Positions 43,458 to 52,121 of a stretch of DNA of 64,000 bases are shown in pieces. The notes under the pieces are model-generated. The model had not been told where the DNA came from. It ran no database searches and was given only the letters and a program-made list of their open reading frames with translations. The DNA is from Gemmatimonadota bacterium (GTDB lineage Bacteria > Gemmatimonadota > Gemmatimonadetes > Gemmatimonadales > GWC2-71-9). The stretch spans positions 1,879,501 through 1,943,500 of the forward strand of contig JADJOM010000003.1 in assembly GCA_016713785.1 (NCBI GenBank). The letters run 5' to 3'. Position 1 is the first letter of the stretch; each line of letters starts with the position of its first letter. The translations under genes were made by a program, and so were the position numbers.

Positions 43458-46004
43458 TCAGGGGCGCGGCGCTCGGGTGAACCCCAGTTGCAGCCTGGCG
43501 TCGCGTCGGCTCAGCTCCTCGTAGAGGCGGTCGGCGGTGAGCTTCTGGGCCTCGGCGTTGGGATGGTAGTCCCACGGTGCCACCCGGTACCCGGGCTCGC
43601 TGAGCATCGGATACACCCCGCGGCTCAGGTCGATCAGGTCGAACCCGGCGCGCGCCGCCGCGTCGCGGGTGATGTCCATCGGGTCCACGTCGTCGGTTGG
43701 CGGCCGCAGCAGCAGCACGATCGGTTGCTGCCCGGTGGCCGCCGCGGCGCGGGCCAGGTGCGCGTAGGTCGAGTCGAACAGCGCCTGGCGGTGCGGGCGC
43801 ATGCGCTGCTGGAACTCGGTCTCACCCATGCCAGGGGTGACCCCGGACGCCTCGACCACCTGCTGTACGAAGGGATAGGGGATCGGGAAGCCGGAGTCCA
43901 CCACCCGCTTCAGGTGGAGCACCACCGTCCGCGCGTCCTGCGCGTGCGCCGACACCACGATGAGGTCCGGCTGGAACGCCATGACCCGGTCCTCCAGCAC
44001 GAAGAGCTGCTGGATCACCCCGATGCCCGGGATGCCGAAGTTGAGGATCTCGAAGCGCCGGTAGCGCTCGCCCGCGACCTCGAGGTTGAGCCGCCGCTCG
44101 AGCACCGCCTCGAAGGTCTCGCCGTCGCCCACGCCGGAGCCCATGATGTCGGAGGGACCGAGCAGCGCGACCCGATAGGTGCTGGCGGGCTTGACCTGGT
44201 CGTAGTCCTGGTCCCGCATCCCCCAGCGATTCATGGTGAGCGGCTTGCCCTTGTGCTTCGGGAGGAACACGCCGGGCCGGTTGTCCGCCATCAGGAAGTC
44301 GCGCCGCGGCAGGAAGGCCTCGGTTTCCTTGAGCTCCACCCAGTCGAGCGGCTTCTGGATCCGCGACTCCCACGCCCGGGTGTCGAAGCGCGCCACGTCG
44401 AGGTTCTCGTAGTAGCCGCGCTGCTCCAGCTGCTGGTCGCGCCGGTTGAGCCGGGTATCCTGCACCAGGGCCACCACGCCGTTGTACTCCGGGCCGAACG
44501 CCTCGCGCGTCGCCGGGAGGCAGAGCGCCATCAGCCCGCAGGCCATGGCGGCCTGCGGCGCCAAGGACCGGGCGTAGTCGAGGGTGCCGAGGCGGGTCTG
44601 GTCGGGGCGCACCAGGTCGGCGGGGCCCCAGGGATAGCCGCCCACCAGCGTGAAGCCCACGATGATACCCGCGAGCAGCAGCACGCCCTTGAGGTCAACG
44701 TTGAGCGCCGGGCGCCAGATGGAGAGCCATTCGGCGAAGGTGGCCGAGCTCCACAACGACCACAGCGTGCACATGAGCAGGAAGAACCCGGCCGTCTTGA
44801 GCCCGGTGCCCAGGCTCCAGCCGCGGCGCTTGAGGCTCTTCACCTTCGGCGCCCGCGACTCGCGCAGGGTGAGCACCGCCACGGCCACGCCCAGCATCAG
44901 CCAGAAGACGAGGTCGGTGAACCGGAGCGGGAAGCTCCCCCGCAGCCAGAACCACTGGTAGGAGTGCAGCAGCCAGGTGATCACGAACACGATCGCCGTG
45001 GCGGCCATCAGGGCGAATGTGCTGCCGCGCGCGCGGAACCGGAAGAAGCTGGGATAGTACACCAGCTTCATCATGAAGTCCTTCCAGTAGATGTTGATCC
45101 GCCGCCAGAGGTCCAGGAAGCTGCTGGAGAGGTAGTACCGGTGGTGCGTCTCCGGCAGGCGGAACCCGAAGAGGTGCAGGGCCCCGATGATCAGGTGGAA
45201 CTGGCCCGAGACGCGCAGGTACAGGCCGTAGGTGGCCACCACGTAGATGACCACCTCGGACAGCGAGCCCAGCTCGCTCTGGTCGAGCACCATGAAATGG
45301 TACACCATCCGGTAGCCGAGCAGCTGCACCATGCCCCGCAGCATCCACTTGAGCCCCAGCCGATACATCCGGCCCTCGTCGGCGTCGTAGTACTGCCGGG
45401 CGAAGGTCTTGTAGTCCACCACCGGGAAGAGCGTGAAGCTCGGGTTGGGCAGCATGAACAGGTACGCCAGGCTGCGCCACGGCGAGGTGGGGACCTCGTT
45501 GTGCTTGAGGTTGTAGAGGTACACCGCCAGGCGGAACATGAACAGCCCGCCGAGCACCGGCCAGACATGCGGCGGGATGCCGTTGGCCAGCGCCTGGGTG
45601 CGGAGCAGGGCCAGCAGGGCCACCGCGACCAGCACCGCCCCGAGCCGGACCGGCCAGCGGAACGGCAGGTGGCAGAGCCCGATCAGGCCGAGGCCCAGGC
45701 CGATCACCCAGAGCGCATCGCGGTTGAGCACCACGTAGAGCGCGCCGAAGGACAGCAGCACGAAGAAGGGCAGCCGGTAGCGGAGCGGCAGCAGCGCGTG
45801 GACCACGAAGCCCACCAGCATCAGCTGCATCACCTGGTAGAACGAGACGCTCTCCAGCCGGAAGATCCGCACCAGCAGCACCAGCAGCGCGAGCTGCGCG
45901 GTGGCCAGGACGAGGGCGGCGGGAGTCACCGCCGTGGCGCGCGCGTCGGCGCCCGCGCGCGCGGCGGCCGCCCCGACGGGCAGGCCGGAGGGAATGCTGG
46001 TCAT
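43458..46004 (-). CDS. MBOAT-SGNH fusion membrane O-acyltransferase (intact copy)
   Basis: 848 residues. Residues 30-500 form an MBOAT domain with multiple helices, VYLYNLKHNEV, YWKDFMMKLVYYPSF and the putative catalytic His347 in WLLHSYQWFW. Residues 600-848 form an extracytoplasmic SGNH/GDSL domain: LLGPSDIMGSGVGDGE (Ser618; GPSD instead of GDS), an HAQD block, and DYHPN with Asp812/His814. MBOAT plus SGNH corresponds to DltB plus DltD or PatA plus PatB, which move an acyl group across the membrane onto a polymer. Here both parts are one chain. ATG 46004 overlaps the adenylating-enzyme stop (ATGA), tying acyl activation to acyl transfer. Confidence 0.86.
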   Translation of the reverse strand: MTSIPSGLPVGAAAARAGADARATAVTPAALVLATAQLALLVLLVRIFRLESVSFYQVMQLMLVGFVVHALLPLRYRLPFFVLLSFGALYVVLNRDALWVIGLGLGLIGLCHLPFRWPVRLGAVLVAVALLALLRTQALANGIPPHVWPVLGGLFMFRLAVYLYNLKHNEVPTSPWRSLAYLFMLPNPSFTLFPVVDYKTFARQYYDADEGRMYRLGLKWMLRGMVQLLGYRMVYHFMVLDQSELGSLSEVVIYVVATYGLYLRVSGQFHLIIGALHLFGFRLPETHHRYYLSSSFLDLWRRINIYWKDFMMKLVYYPSFFRFRARGSTFALMAATAIVFVITWLLHSYQWFWLRGSFPLRFTDLVFWLMLGVAVAVLTLRESRAPKVKSLKRRGWSLGTGLKTAGFFLLMCTLWSLWSSATFAEWLSIWRPALNVDLKGVLLLAGIIVGFTLVGGYPWGPADLVRPDQTRLGTLDYARSLAPQAAMACGLMALCLPATREAFGPEYNGVVALVQDTRLNRRDQQLEQRGYYENLDVARFDTRAWESRIQKPLDWVELKETEAFLPRRDFLMADNRPGVFLPKHKGKPLTMNRWGMRDQDYDQVKPASTYRVALLGPSDIMGSGVGDGETFEAVLERRLNLEVAGERYRRFEILNFGIPGIGVIQQLFVLEDRVMAFQPDLIVVSAHAQDARTVVLHLKRVVDSGFPIPYPFVQQVVEASGVTPGMGETEFQQRMRPHRQALFDSTYAHLARAAAATGQQPIVLLLRPPTDDVDPMDITRDAAARAGFDLIDLSRGVYPMLSEPGYRVAPWDYHPNAEAQKLTADRLYEELSRRDARLQLGFTRAPRP

Positions 46005-47569
46005 GGCGTGCCCCGGGCCTTGAGCGTCTGGTAGTCGATCTTGTCGGTCGAGGTGCGGTCGAGGGCGGGAACGAAGCCGAACGCATCCGGGATCATGTAC
46101 TTGGGGAGCTTCTCCATCGCGTACTTCTTGAGGGCGATGATCGACAGCCGGTCCCCGGTCTTGGGCGCCAGCCACACGGTGATCGTCACCGCGCCGTCGG
46201 CCGCGCTGTGCGAGACCACCGCCACCTCCCGGACGTCCGGATGCGCGGCAAACGCGGACTCGATCTCCCCGAGCTCCACCCGGTACCCGCGCCGCTTGAC
46301 CATCCGGTCGCGGCGGCCGTGGAAGATGTAGTCGCCATTGGGCTCCTCCACGACCAGGTCCCCGGTGTGGTACCACGGCACCCCGGCCTCATCCACCAGG
46401 AAGGCGGTGGCATTGCGGTCCGGGAGGTTCCAGTAGCCGGTCATGATGCCCGGTCCGGCCACGACCAGCTCCCCCTCCTCGCCCCGCGGCAGGTCGCGGT
46501 CATCGAGGTCCACCACCCGGCAGCGCAGGTGCTCGCAGCAGCGCCCGATCGGGTACGGCTCGCTCCGCTCCGGCGGGATCGGCCCGGCCGGCACCTCGTA
46601 GTAGGTGCAGACGTTGGTCTCGGTGGGGCCGTACAGGTTCCAGTACCGCGGGTGCGGCCAGGCGGCCTTGATGGCCCGGAGCTGCGGCACCGGGAAGACC
46701 TCGCCGGCGAACAGCACGTGCCGGAGGCGGCCATAATTGTGGCGCTCCAGCTTGCCGTACTGGGCCAGCAGGCTCAGGATGCTCGGCGTCGAATACCAGA
46801 TGGAAATGCGCTGCTCTGCGATCAGCGGCGCCAGCGTCGCCGGGTCCTTGCCCTGCTCCTCCCCGATCAGCACCAGCGTGGCGCCGTGCTTGAGCGAGAG
46901 GTAGAGGTCCAGCACCGAGAGGTCGAAGTGGAACGGCGCGTGCGAGCTGAAGACGTCGTCGGCGGTCGGCGCGAAGATGTCGGTGCACCAGTCCACGAAG
47001 CTCATCGCGGCCCGGTGCGTCAGCATCACGCCCTTGGGCTTCCCGGTGGACCCGGAGGTATACAGGATGTAGGCGAGGCCATCGAGGCCGGGGTCATGGC
47101 TGGGCACCACGGGCACCGGCGTGGAGCGGTCGGCGGCGTCGAGCGCCGCCACCAGCCCCGCCCCGCCACCGGTCGTGGGCAGCCGCAGCAGCGGGAGTGA
47201 CGCTCCGAGCGTGGTGGCCTCGGCGGTGAGCTCCGCGGCCCGCCGCTCTTCCACCACTACCACGCGCACCGCCGCGTTGGTGAGGATGAAGGCCGCGCGA
47301 CCGCCGGGCGAGTCCGGATCCACCGGCGTGTACGCCGCGCCGGCCTTGAGGATCCCGAAGATGGTGGCCACCGAGTCGATGGACTTGCCGAGGAACATCC
47401 CGACCCGGTCGCCCGGCCGTACCCCCATGGCCCACAGGCGGTCCCGCACCCGGTCCGACAGGTGCGCGAGATCGCCGTAGGTGATCGTGCCCCGTCCGGG
47501 GTCCACGATGGCCGTGCTCCCCGGCGCCCGGGCCGCGGAGGCGTCGAGCCAGCCATGCAGGCAGGCCAT
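46001..47569 (-). CDS. Stand-alone adenylation enzyme, probable prolyl-[carrier protein] ligase (DltA-like fold)
   Basis: 522 residues, ANL superfamily. A3 motif YTSGSTGKPKGVM, A5 NLYGPTETNVC, A7 YHTGDLV, A8 GRRDRMVKRRGYRVELGEIE and A10 STDKIDYQ are all present. Aligning by eye with GrsA positions 235-331 gives pocket residues D-L-L-Y-L-A-L-V-C. DltA from Bacillus, as I recall it, gives D-L-M-T-L-C-T-V-A, so D-alanine is unlikely. The observed string is what I remember for prolyl-AMP ligases such as PltF, RedM and CloN4. Expected reaction: proline + ATP, then loading on the carrier encoded 4 bases upstream. The specificity is recalled from memory and needs a database check. Confidence 0.82.
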   Translation of the reverse strand: MACLHGWLDASAARAPGSTAIVDPGRGTITYGDLAHLSDRVRDRLWAMGVRPGDRVGMFLGKSIDSVATIFGILKAGAAYTPVDPDSPGGRAAFILTNAAVRVVVVEERRAAELTAEATTLGASLPLLRLPTTGGGAGLVAALDAADRSTPVPVVPSHDPGLDGLAYILYTSGSTGKPKGVMLTHRAAMSFVDWCTDIFAPTADDVFSSHAPFHFDLSVLDLYLSLKHGATLVLIGEEQGKDPATLAPLIAEQRISIWYSTPSILSLLAQYGKLERHNYGRLRHVLFAGEVFPVPQLRAIKAAWPHPRYWNLYGPTETNVCTYYEVPAGPIPPERSEPYPIGRCCEHLRCRVVDLDDRDLPRGEEGELVVAGPGIMTGYWNLPDRNATAFLVDEAGVPWYHTGDLVVEEPNGDYIFHGRRDRMVKRRGYRVELGEIESAFAAHPDVREVAVVSHSAADGAVTITVWLAPKTGDRLSIIALKKYAMEKLPKYMIPDAFGFVPALDRTSTDKIDYQTLKARGTP

Positions 47570-47573
47570 GAGC

Positions 47574-47828
47574 CTAGACCCGGGCCATCTTGCCCTGGAC
47601 CATCGCCGTGATGGCGTCCAGGGTGTCGAGCCGTTCGGCGTCCACCTCGTGGGCCTCGAACTGGATCCCGAACTTCTGTTCCAGGAACGAGACCAGCTCC
47701 AGGGTGGCGAGCGAGTCGAGGATGCCGCCGGTGATCAGCGGGGTGTCGGACCGGAGGGCCGACGGGTCCTCGCCCTTGAGGAAGGTCGCGAGGATGTACT
47801 GCTTGACCTGACCCTGAATGTCTTCCAT
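47574..47828 (-). CDS. Acyl/peptidyl carrier protein (PltL/DltC-like)
   Basis: 84 residues, a single four-helix carrier domain. The phosphopantetheine attachment Ser39 is in the motif TGGILDSLATLEL, followed by FLEQKFGIQFE and DTLDAI. GG-I-L-D-S-L is the form seen in stand-alone prolyl carriers (PltL, RedO, CloN5) as well as DltC. It lies between the second MBOAT-SGNH gene (2-base gap) and the adenylation gene (4-base gap), so it is the expected carrier for the activated acyl group and the probable donor to the MBOAT proteins. Confidence 0.9.
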   Translation of the reverse strand: MEDIQGQVKQYILATFLKGEDPSALRSDTPLITGGILDSLATLELVSFLEQKFGIQFEAHEVDAERLDTLDAITAMVQGKMARV

Positions 47829-47830
47829 GG

Positions 47831-50374
47831 CTACTGCCCCCCTCCGGTGGTGGTGGCCTCCGACCCCTGGCCAAGGCCGAGGTGGAGGATGCTGTCACGT
47901 GCAATCAATTCGCGTTCCAGCCGCGCGGCGATCAGGCGGTACCCCGCGGCGTTGGGGTGCTGGTCCCAGGGCCCGACACGAATGTCCTTCCGCTCCGACC
48001 CGTCCCAGACGTCCGTCAGGTCGATGTACTGGTAGCCCCGGGCCAGCGCCTCGCGGCGGATGGCGGCGATGTTCCGGCCGGGCCGCTCGGTGGGGAGGGT
48101 CACCCCCATGAGCACGAATCGCGCCCCGGCCTGGGCCGCCCGGCTGGCCGCCCGGTCCACCGCCCAGAACAGGATGTCGTCGCCGGTCGGCCGCAGGGCC
48201 CGGTAGACCTGCTCGAAGGTGGCCCCCGAGTCGAGCCCGGCCCCCTCGACCGCCGCCGCCAGGGGGGGCACCGGGATGGGGAAGCGGTTGTTGAGCACCC
48301 CGACCACCCGGCGGGCGATGAGCCCCAGGTCCTGGTTGTGCAGCGTCATGATGATGAGGTCGGGGCTGAACCGCAGCACCGTCTCGTCGATGTAGAGCGC
48401 CTGCTGCAGGGGGCTGAACGCCTGCACCCCGAAGTTGAGCACCTCGTAGCGCCCGCGGCCCCGCGCGTTCAGGGACGCCTCCAGCACCGCCTCGTAGGGC
48501 TCCCCGTCGTCCACGGCGTACCCCATCACGTCCGAGGGCCCGAGGATGGCGATCCGACGCACCCCCGCCGGCTTGGCAAGCTCGTAGTCCTGGTCCCGCA
48601 TGCCCCAGCGGTTGGTGGTGAAGCGCTTGCCCTGGTACGTCCTGGACACCGAGGGGTACAGTCCGTAGATCATGAAATCGTCGCGCCGGAACCCCACCCC
48701 CGCCTCAATGATGGTCTCTGCCCGTGGGGCCGTGCCCTCCCACGGCTTGAGCAGGTCGGCCCCGGCGTCGCCCATGTTTTCGTAGTAGCCCCGGACCTCG
48801 CGGGCCAGGTCGCGCTGGTTGAGGATCCCCTGCCGGAAGACCTGCATCACCTCGAAGGTGGGCCGGCCCAGGCGCCCCGCCACCCCGGGCAGCGCGAGCA
48901 CGGCCATCCCCGCAAGCAGCGCGCCGGACTGGACCGCCTGGCGCTGCCAGGCCGCGAGCCGGGCCCATGCGGGCAGCGTCGGGGCCTGCTCCCAGTTGTA
49001 GGCCGCGATCGTGATGTGGCCCGCGGCCACCAGCACCAGCGCCGCGACGGCGCCCACGGTCACCACCTTCGCCGCGCCGAACATGGCCAGCCAGTCGGTG
49101 ATCGAGTCCGCGGTCCACAGCGACCAGAGCACGCAGAGGGTGGCGCAGGTCGCGAAGGTGGCCACCCCGCGACCGAAGTCCCAGGTGCGCCGCCGCGCGG
49201 CGGCCTGGCGCGCCGCGCCGCCCCGGGCGTCGCGGGCCGCCGTGATGACCACCAGGGCGCCCAGCAGGCCCCAGAAGGCCATGTCGGTGGCGGTGAAGAG
49301 CGGCGTCCCGATGATCCAGAACCAGGCGTAGGCGTGCAGCAGCCAGGTGACGAACATGACCAGGATCATGGCCAGCACCAGGGCGCGGGTGTCTCCCCAC
49401 TTCCGGCGCAGCCGGAAATACGCGGGAAGTACACCAGCTTCTGCATGTAGTCCTTCCAGTAGATGTTGGCCCGCCGCCAGAGGTCCACGAAGCTGGTGGA
49501 AAGCAGCCAGCGGTGGTTGGTCTCGGGCAGGTTGAAGCCGAACAGGAGCAGGAGGCCGGCGATGAGGTGGAACTGTCCGGTCACCTTGAGGTAGGTCAGG
49601 AAGGCGGCGGCGACGTGCTGCAGCAGGTCGCCCAGGTCCCGCACGTCGGAGGGGTCGAGCGCCAGGACCGCATAGACGTAGCGGTAGGCCAGCATGTGGG
49701 TGATGCCCCGGGCGATCCACAGCAACCCGCGCTGGTAGATGACCTGCGCATCCTCGTCGTAATACTTCCGCTCGAACGCCTTGTAGTCCACCACCGGGAA
49801 CCAGCCGAAGACCTGGTTCGGCAGCATCAGGAAATAGGCAAAGGTGCGCCACAGATTCCGCGGCAGCGTGGAATGCTCCCGGTCGTACAGATAGACGGAG
49901 AGCCGGAGCATCAGCATCGACGCGGCGATGGGCCAGACCGCCGGCGGCACCGGCGAGGGACCGCCCCGGCCCGCAGGGCGCCCGCCGCGACACCCGCCAC
50001 CACCAGGATGCCCACCCGCAGCGAGAACGTGGTGGGCAGGTGCGCGAGGCCCACGAACGCGGCCACGAGCGCCACGATCCAGAGCCCGCGGTGCCGAAGA
50101 GCACCCCGAGGCTGGTCAGGCAGAGCAGGACATAGAATTGGAGGCGGAAGCGGAGCGGCAGGAGCGCGTGGACCGTGAACCCGGCCCACAGGACCAGCAT
50201 CATGTGGAAGAAGGCACGACTCTCCAGCCGGAACAGCCAGACCAGCAGCACCACCAGCCCCAGCTGGAGGGCAGGCAGCGCCACGCGCACGGGCGACTTC
50301 TCTACAACTGCCCGGTCGATGCTGTCGGCAGCGGCAGCCGGCATCCGGCCGATCGACGTCGTCATAACCCTCAT
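47831..50374 (-). CDS. Second MBOAT-SGNH fusion acyltransferase, disrupted by three single-base deletions
   Basis: Homologous end to end with the intact copy, but its coding passes through three frames. The protein reads from 50374 to about 50086, then in another frame to about 49958, then a third to about 49425, then returns to the first frame to 47831. Each break is cured by adding one base to a run of three (CCC at 50085-50087, GGG at 49957-49959, GGG at 49424-49426). The repaired gene encodes 848 residues, the same as the intact paralog. Motifs survive: YWKDYMQKLVYFP, WLLHAYAWFW, LLGPSDVMGY-like ILGPSDVMG and WDQHPN. Either sequence error or recent pseudogene; I favour error. Start may instead be ATG 50365. 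Confidence 0.8.
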   Translation of the reverse strand: MRVMTTSIGRMPAAAADSIDRAVVEKSPVRVALPALQLGLVVLLVWLFRLESRAFFHMMLVLWAGFTVHALLPLRFRLQFYVLLCLTSLGVLFGTAGSGSWRSWPRSWASRTCPPRSRCGWASWWWRVSRRAPCGPGRSLAGAAGGLAHRRVDADAPALRLSVRPGAFHAAAESVAHLCLFPDAAEPGLRLVPGGGLQGVRAEVLRRGCAGHLPARVAVDRPGHHPHAGLPLRLCGPGARPLRRAGPGRPAAARRRRLPDLPQGDRTVPPHRRPPAPVRLQPARDQPPLAAFHQLRGPLAAGQHLLEGLHAEAGVLPAYFRLRRKWGDTRALVLAMILVMFVTWLLHAYAWFWIIGTPLFTATDMAFWGLLGALVVITAARDARGGAARQAAARRRTWDFGRGVATFATCATLCVLWSLWTADSITDWLAMFGAAKVVTVGAVAALVLVAAGHITIAAYNWEQAPTLPAWARLAAWQRQAVQSGALLAGMAVLALPGVAGRLGRPTFEVMQVFRQGILNQRDLAREVRGYYENMGDAGADLLKPWEGTAPRAETIIEAGVGFRRDDFMIYGLYPSVSRTYQGKRFTTNRWGMRDQDYELAKPAGVRRIAILGPSDVMGYAVDDGEPYEAVLEASLNARGRGRYEVLNFGVQAFSPLQQALYIDETVLRFSPDLIIMTLHNQDLGLIARRVVGVLNNRFPIPVPPLAAAVEGAGLDSGATFEQVYRALRPTGDDILFWAVDRAASRAAQAGARFVLMGVTLPTERPGRNIAAIRREALARGYQYIDLTDVWDGSERKDIRVGPWDQHPNAAGYRLIAARLERELIARDSILHLGLGQGSEATTTGGGQ

Positions 50375-50533
50375 TTTGACAATGGCTTGGATACCGGCAA
50401 CCCGACGCAGAAGCGGCCCGGTCGGGAAGCGATGGGTTCCCGACTAGCCAAGAACGTGCCACCATGAAGTGGCGCCCCACCGGCTGCCGGCCGGTGGCGC
50501 ATCCTGCGGAACGCCCTCGAATGTGGCGGATAC

Positions 50534-50571
50534 GCGACAGGGTGCTGTATTGCCGCTACAAACCCTGTCGC
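50534..50571. promoter_or_regulatory. Inverted repeat upstream of MBOAT-SGNH operon
   Basis: Perfect 10-base arms GCGACAGGGT (50534-50543) and ACCCTGTCGC (50562-50571), separated by 18 bases of lower GC. They lie in the 224-base gap between the acyl-CoA-dehydrogenase-like gene and the second MBOAT-SGNH gene, about 160 bases before the latter's start. It could be an operator or an RNA stem. No consensus promoter was recognised, and the rest of the gap shows nothing else. Confidence 0.45.
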
Positions 50572-50598
50572 CCCGGGGACTCCCCCAGCCCCGCCGGA

Positions 50599-51744
50599 TC
50601 AGAGCCCCAGGCTACGGACGATCAGATTCCGCTGGATTTCCGAGGTGCCGGAGTAGAGCGTGCCGCCCACCGCGTCACGCAGGTCCCGCTCCACCTCGTA
50701 TTCGGTGGTGTAGCCGTACCCTCCCCGGATCTGCACCGCGTCGAGGCAGGCCTGCACCATCGCCTCTCCCAGATAGAGCTTGGCCATCGCGGCCGCGGGG
50801 CCGGGGTTCTGGCCCACGTCCTTGGCCCACGCCGCCTGGTACAGCAGCAGCCGCGCCGCCTCGAGCCGGGTCCGCATGTCCGCGAGCTTGTGCGACACCG
50901 CCTGGAACGCCCCGATGGCCTGGCCGAACTGCTTCCGCTCCTTGGCATAGCGGACACTGTCCTCGATCAGCCGCTCCAGGGTGCCCAGGTTGCTCGCGAG
51001 GATGCAGGCCCGTTCCCATTCCATGGAGTCGTTGAAGATCTGGACCCCGCGCCCGGCGCGGCCGAGCAGGCACTCCGCCGGGAGCCGGCAGTTGTCGAAG
51101 AAAAGTTCCGCCATCGGCGAGGTGCGCAGCCCCATCTTGCCGATCTTCTTGCCCACCCCGAAGCCCGGCGTATCTCGCTCCACCAGGAACGCGGTCAGGC
51201 CCAGGGCCCCCTTCCCCCGGTCGAGGGTGGCGAACACCACGAAGACATCCGCGACCGGCGCCTCGCTCACGAAGGTCTTGGTCCCGTTGAGCACCCAGCT
51301 CTGCCCATCCTGGGTCGCCGTGGTGCGCAGGGCGAACGCATCCGACCCGGAGTCCGGCTCGCTCATGCCGTGTGCCCCGACCCACTCGCCGCTGTTGAGC
51401 CGCGGCAGGTACTTCTGCTTCTGCGCCTCGGTGCCGAACCGGAAGATCGGCATCTGGACGCTCCACATCTGCGCCGCCAGGCCGAACAGCAGCCCGTTGT
51501 CCTTGCAGGCGTAACCCAGGGCCTCCATCGCCAGGATGGTGGAGAGGATGTCCCGCCCGCCCCCGCCGTACGCCTCCGGAAAGGGCAGCCCCTGAATGCC
51601 GAACTCCCCGCACCGCTGCCAGTGCTCGCGGGAGAATTCTCCCTTCGCGTCGCGGGCGATGAGGTCGTCCTGCAGGGCCTTGCGGGCAAAATCCACCACC
51701 ATGCCCCGGAACTCGAGCTGCTCGGCAGACCAGGCGAAATCCAT
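50599..51744 (-). CDS. Acyl-CoA-dehydrogenase-like flavoprotein, probable prolyl-carrier-protein dehydrogenase
   Basis: 381 residues with the full ACAD fold: AYGGGG, GMSEPDSGSD, SWVLNGTKTFVS, KKIGKMGLRTSP, ERKQFGQAIGAFQAVSHKLADM (parts), QIRGGYGYTTEYEVERDLRDA and GTSEIQRNLIVRSLG. In medium-chain enzymes the catalytic Glu is in YEGTSEIQ; here it reads LYSGTSEIQ, with Ser. A Glu is instead at position 244 in MEWERA, the helix-G position used by isovaleryl-CoA dehydrogenase and by prolyl-S-carrier oxidases. With the prolyl-type ligase and carrier nearby, oxidation of prolyl-S-PCP to pyrrolyl-2-carboxyl-S-PCP (PltE/RedW-like) is the best guess. A fatty-acyl substrate is the alternative. Confidence 0.85.
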   Translation of the reverse strand: MDFAWSAEQLEFRGMVVDFARKALQDDLIARDAKGEFSREHWQRCGEFGIQGLPFPEAYGGGGRDILSTILAMEALGYACKDNGLLFGLAAQMWSVQMPIFRFGTEAQKQKYLPRLNSGEWVGAHGMSEPDSGSDAFALRTTATQDGQSWVLNGTKTFVSEAPVADVFVVFATLDRGKGALGLTAFLVERDTPGFGVGKKIGKMGLRTSPMAELFFDNCRLPAECLLGRAGRGVQIFNDSMEWERACILASNLGTLERLIEDSVRYAKERKQFGQAIGAFQAVSHKLADMRTRLEAARLLLYQAAWAKDVGQNPGPAAAMAKLYLGEAMVQACLDAVQIRGGYGYTTEYEVERDLRDAVGGTLYSGTSEIQRNLIVRSLGL

Positions 51745-52121
51745 GGAGGACCAGAAGTTGGGAGTGGGATGCAGCCCGCGTCAGCAGGGCACGGGCCCCC
51801 GCGTAGCAGAATCCGTGCTGACCCGGCCCCGAAGGGCGCCCCCCCCCCGGGTCCATCACCGGGCTCGGACGGGGGCGGCCTCATGGGCTGGCAGCCGGCG
51901 ACTGGTGTCGGATTTCGCCAACAGCGCCGGCCCAGGATCCACGGTTCAGGTGAATCATTCGAGGTAAAATGATTGTCAAGTTGTTTTCTATCATGCACTT
52001 ACGACGCAGCCATGGGCCGGTCCTGCGCGGAAGGATTTCCCGGCACGTAGCATGGAATTCGCAATGTCCCCTGTTCAAGCTGCGGCGGCATTGCACCCTT
52101 CACCCACCATCGAGCCCGACC
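51745..52121. promoter_or_regulatory. Divergent control region between dehydrogenase and halogenase 1
   Basis: 377 bases between opposing starts. The dehydrogenase-proximal half is GC-rich and featureless apart from a C9-10 run near 51840. The centre (about 51950-52000) is strikingly AT-rich for this genome and holds a dyad (listed separately), TTGTCA at 51973 and TATCAT at 51989, which are not at promoter spacing to each other. No ORF with family features was found in it. It probably holds both divergent promoters. Confidence 0.5.
51953..51974. promoter_or_regulatory. AT-rich dyad, candidate operator upstream of halogenase 1
   Basis: Arms AATCATT (51953-51959) and AATGATT (51968-51974) are perfect inverted repeats with an 8-base spacer. 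They sit in the AT-rich centre of the divergent region. Size and base composition fit a dimeric repressor or activator site. A longer palindrome with related TGATTAT half-sites precedes halogenase 2. Confidence 0.4.

Noticed and set aside
46001..47569. Annotation as DltA (D-alanine-carrier ligase)
   Set aside because: Pocket residues differ from DltA at five of nine positions and match the prolyl type; dehydrogenase and halogenase neighbours are not Dlt components.
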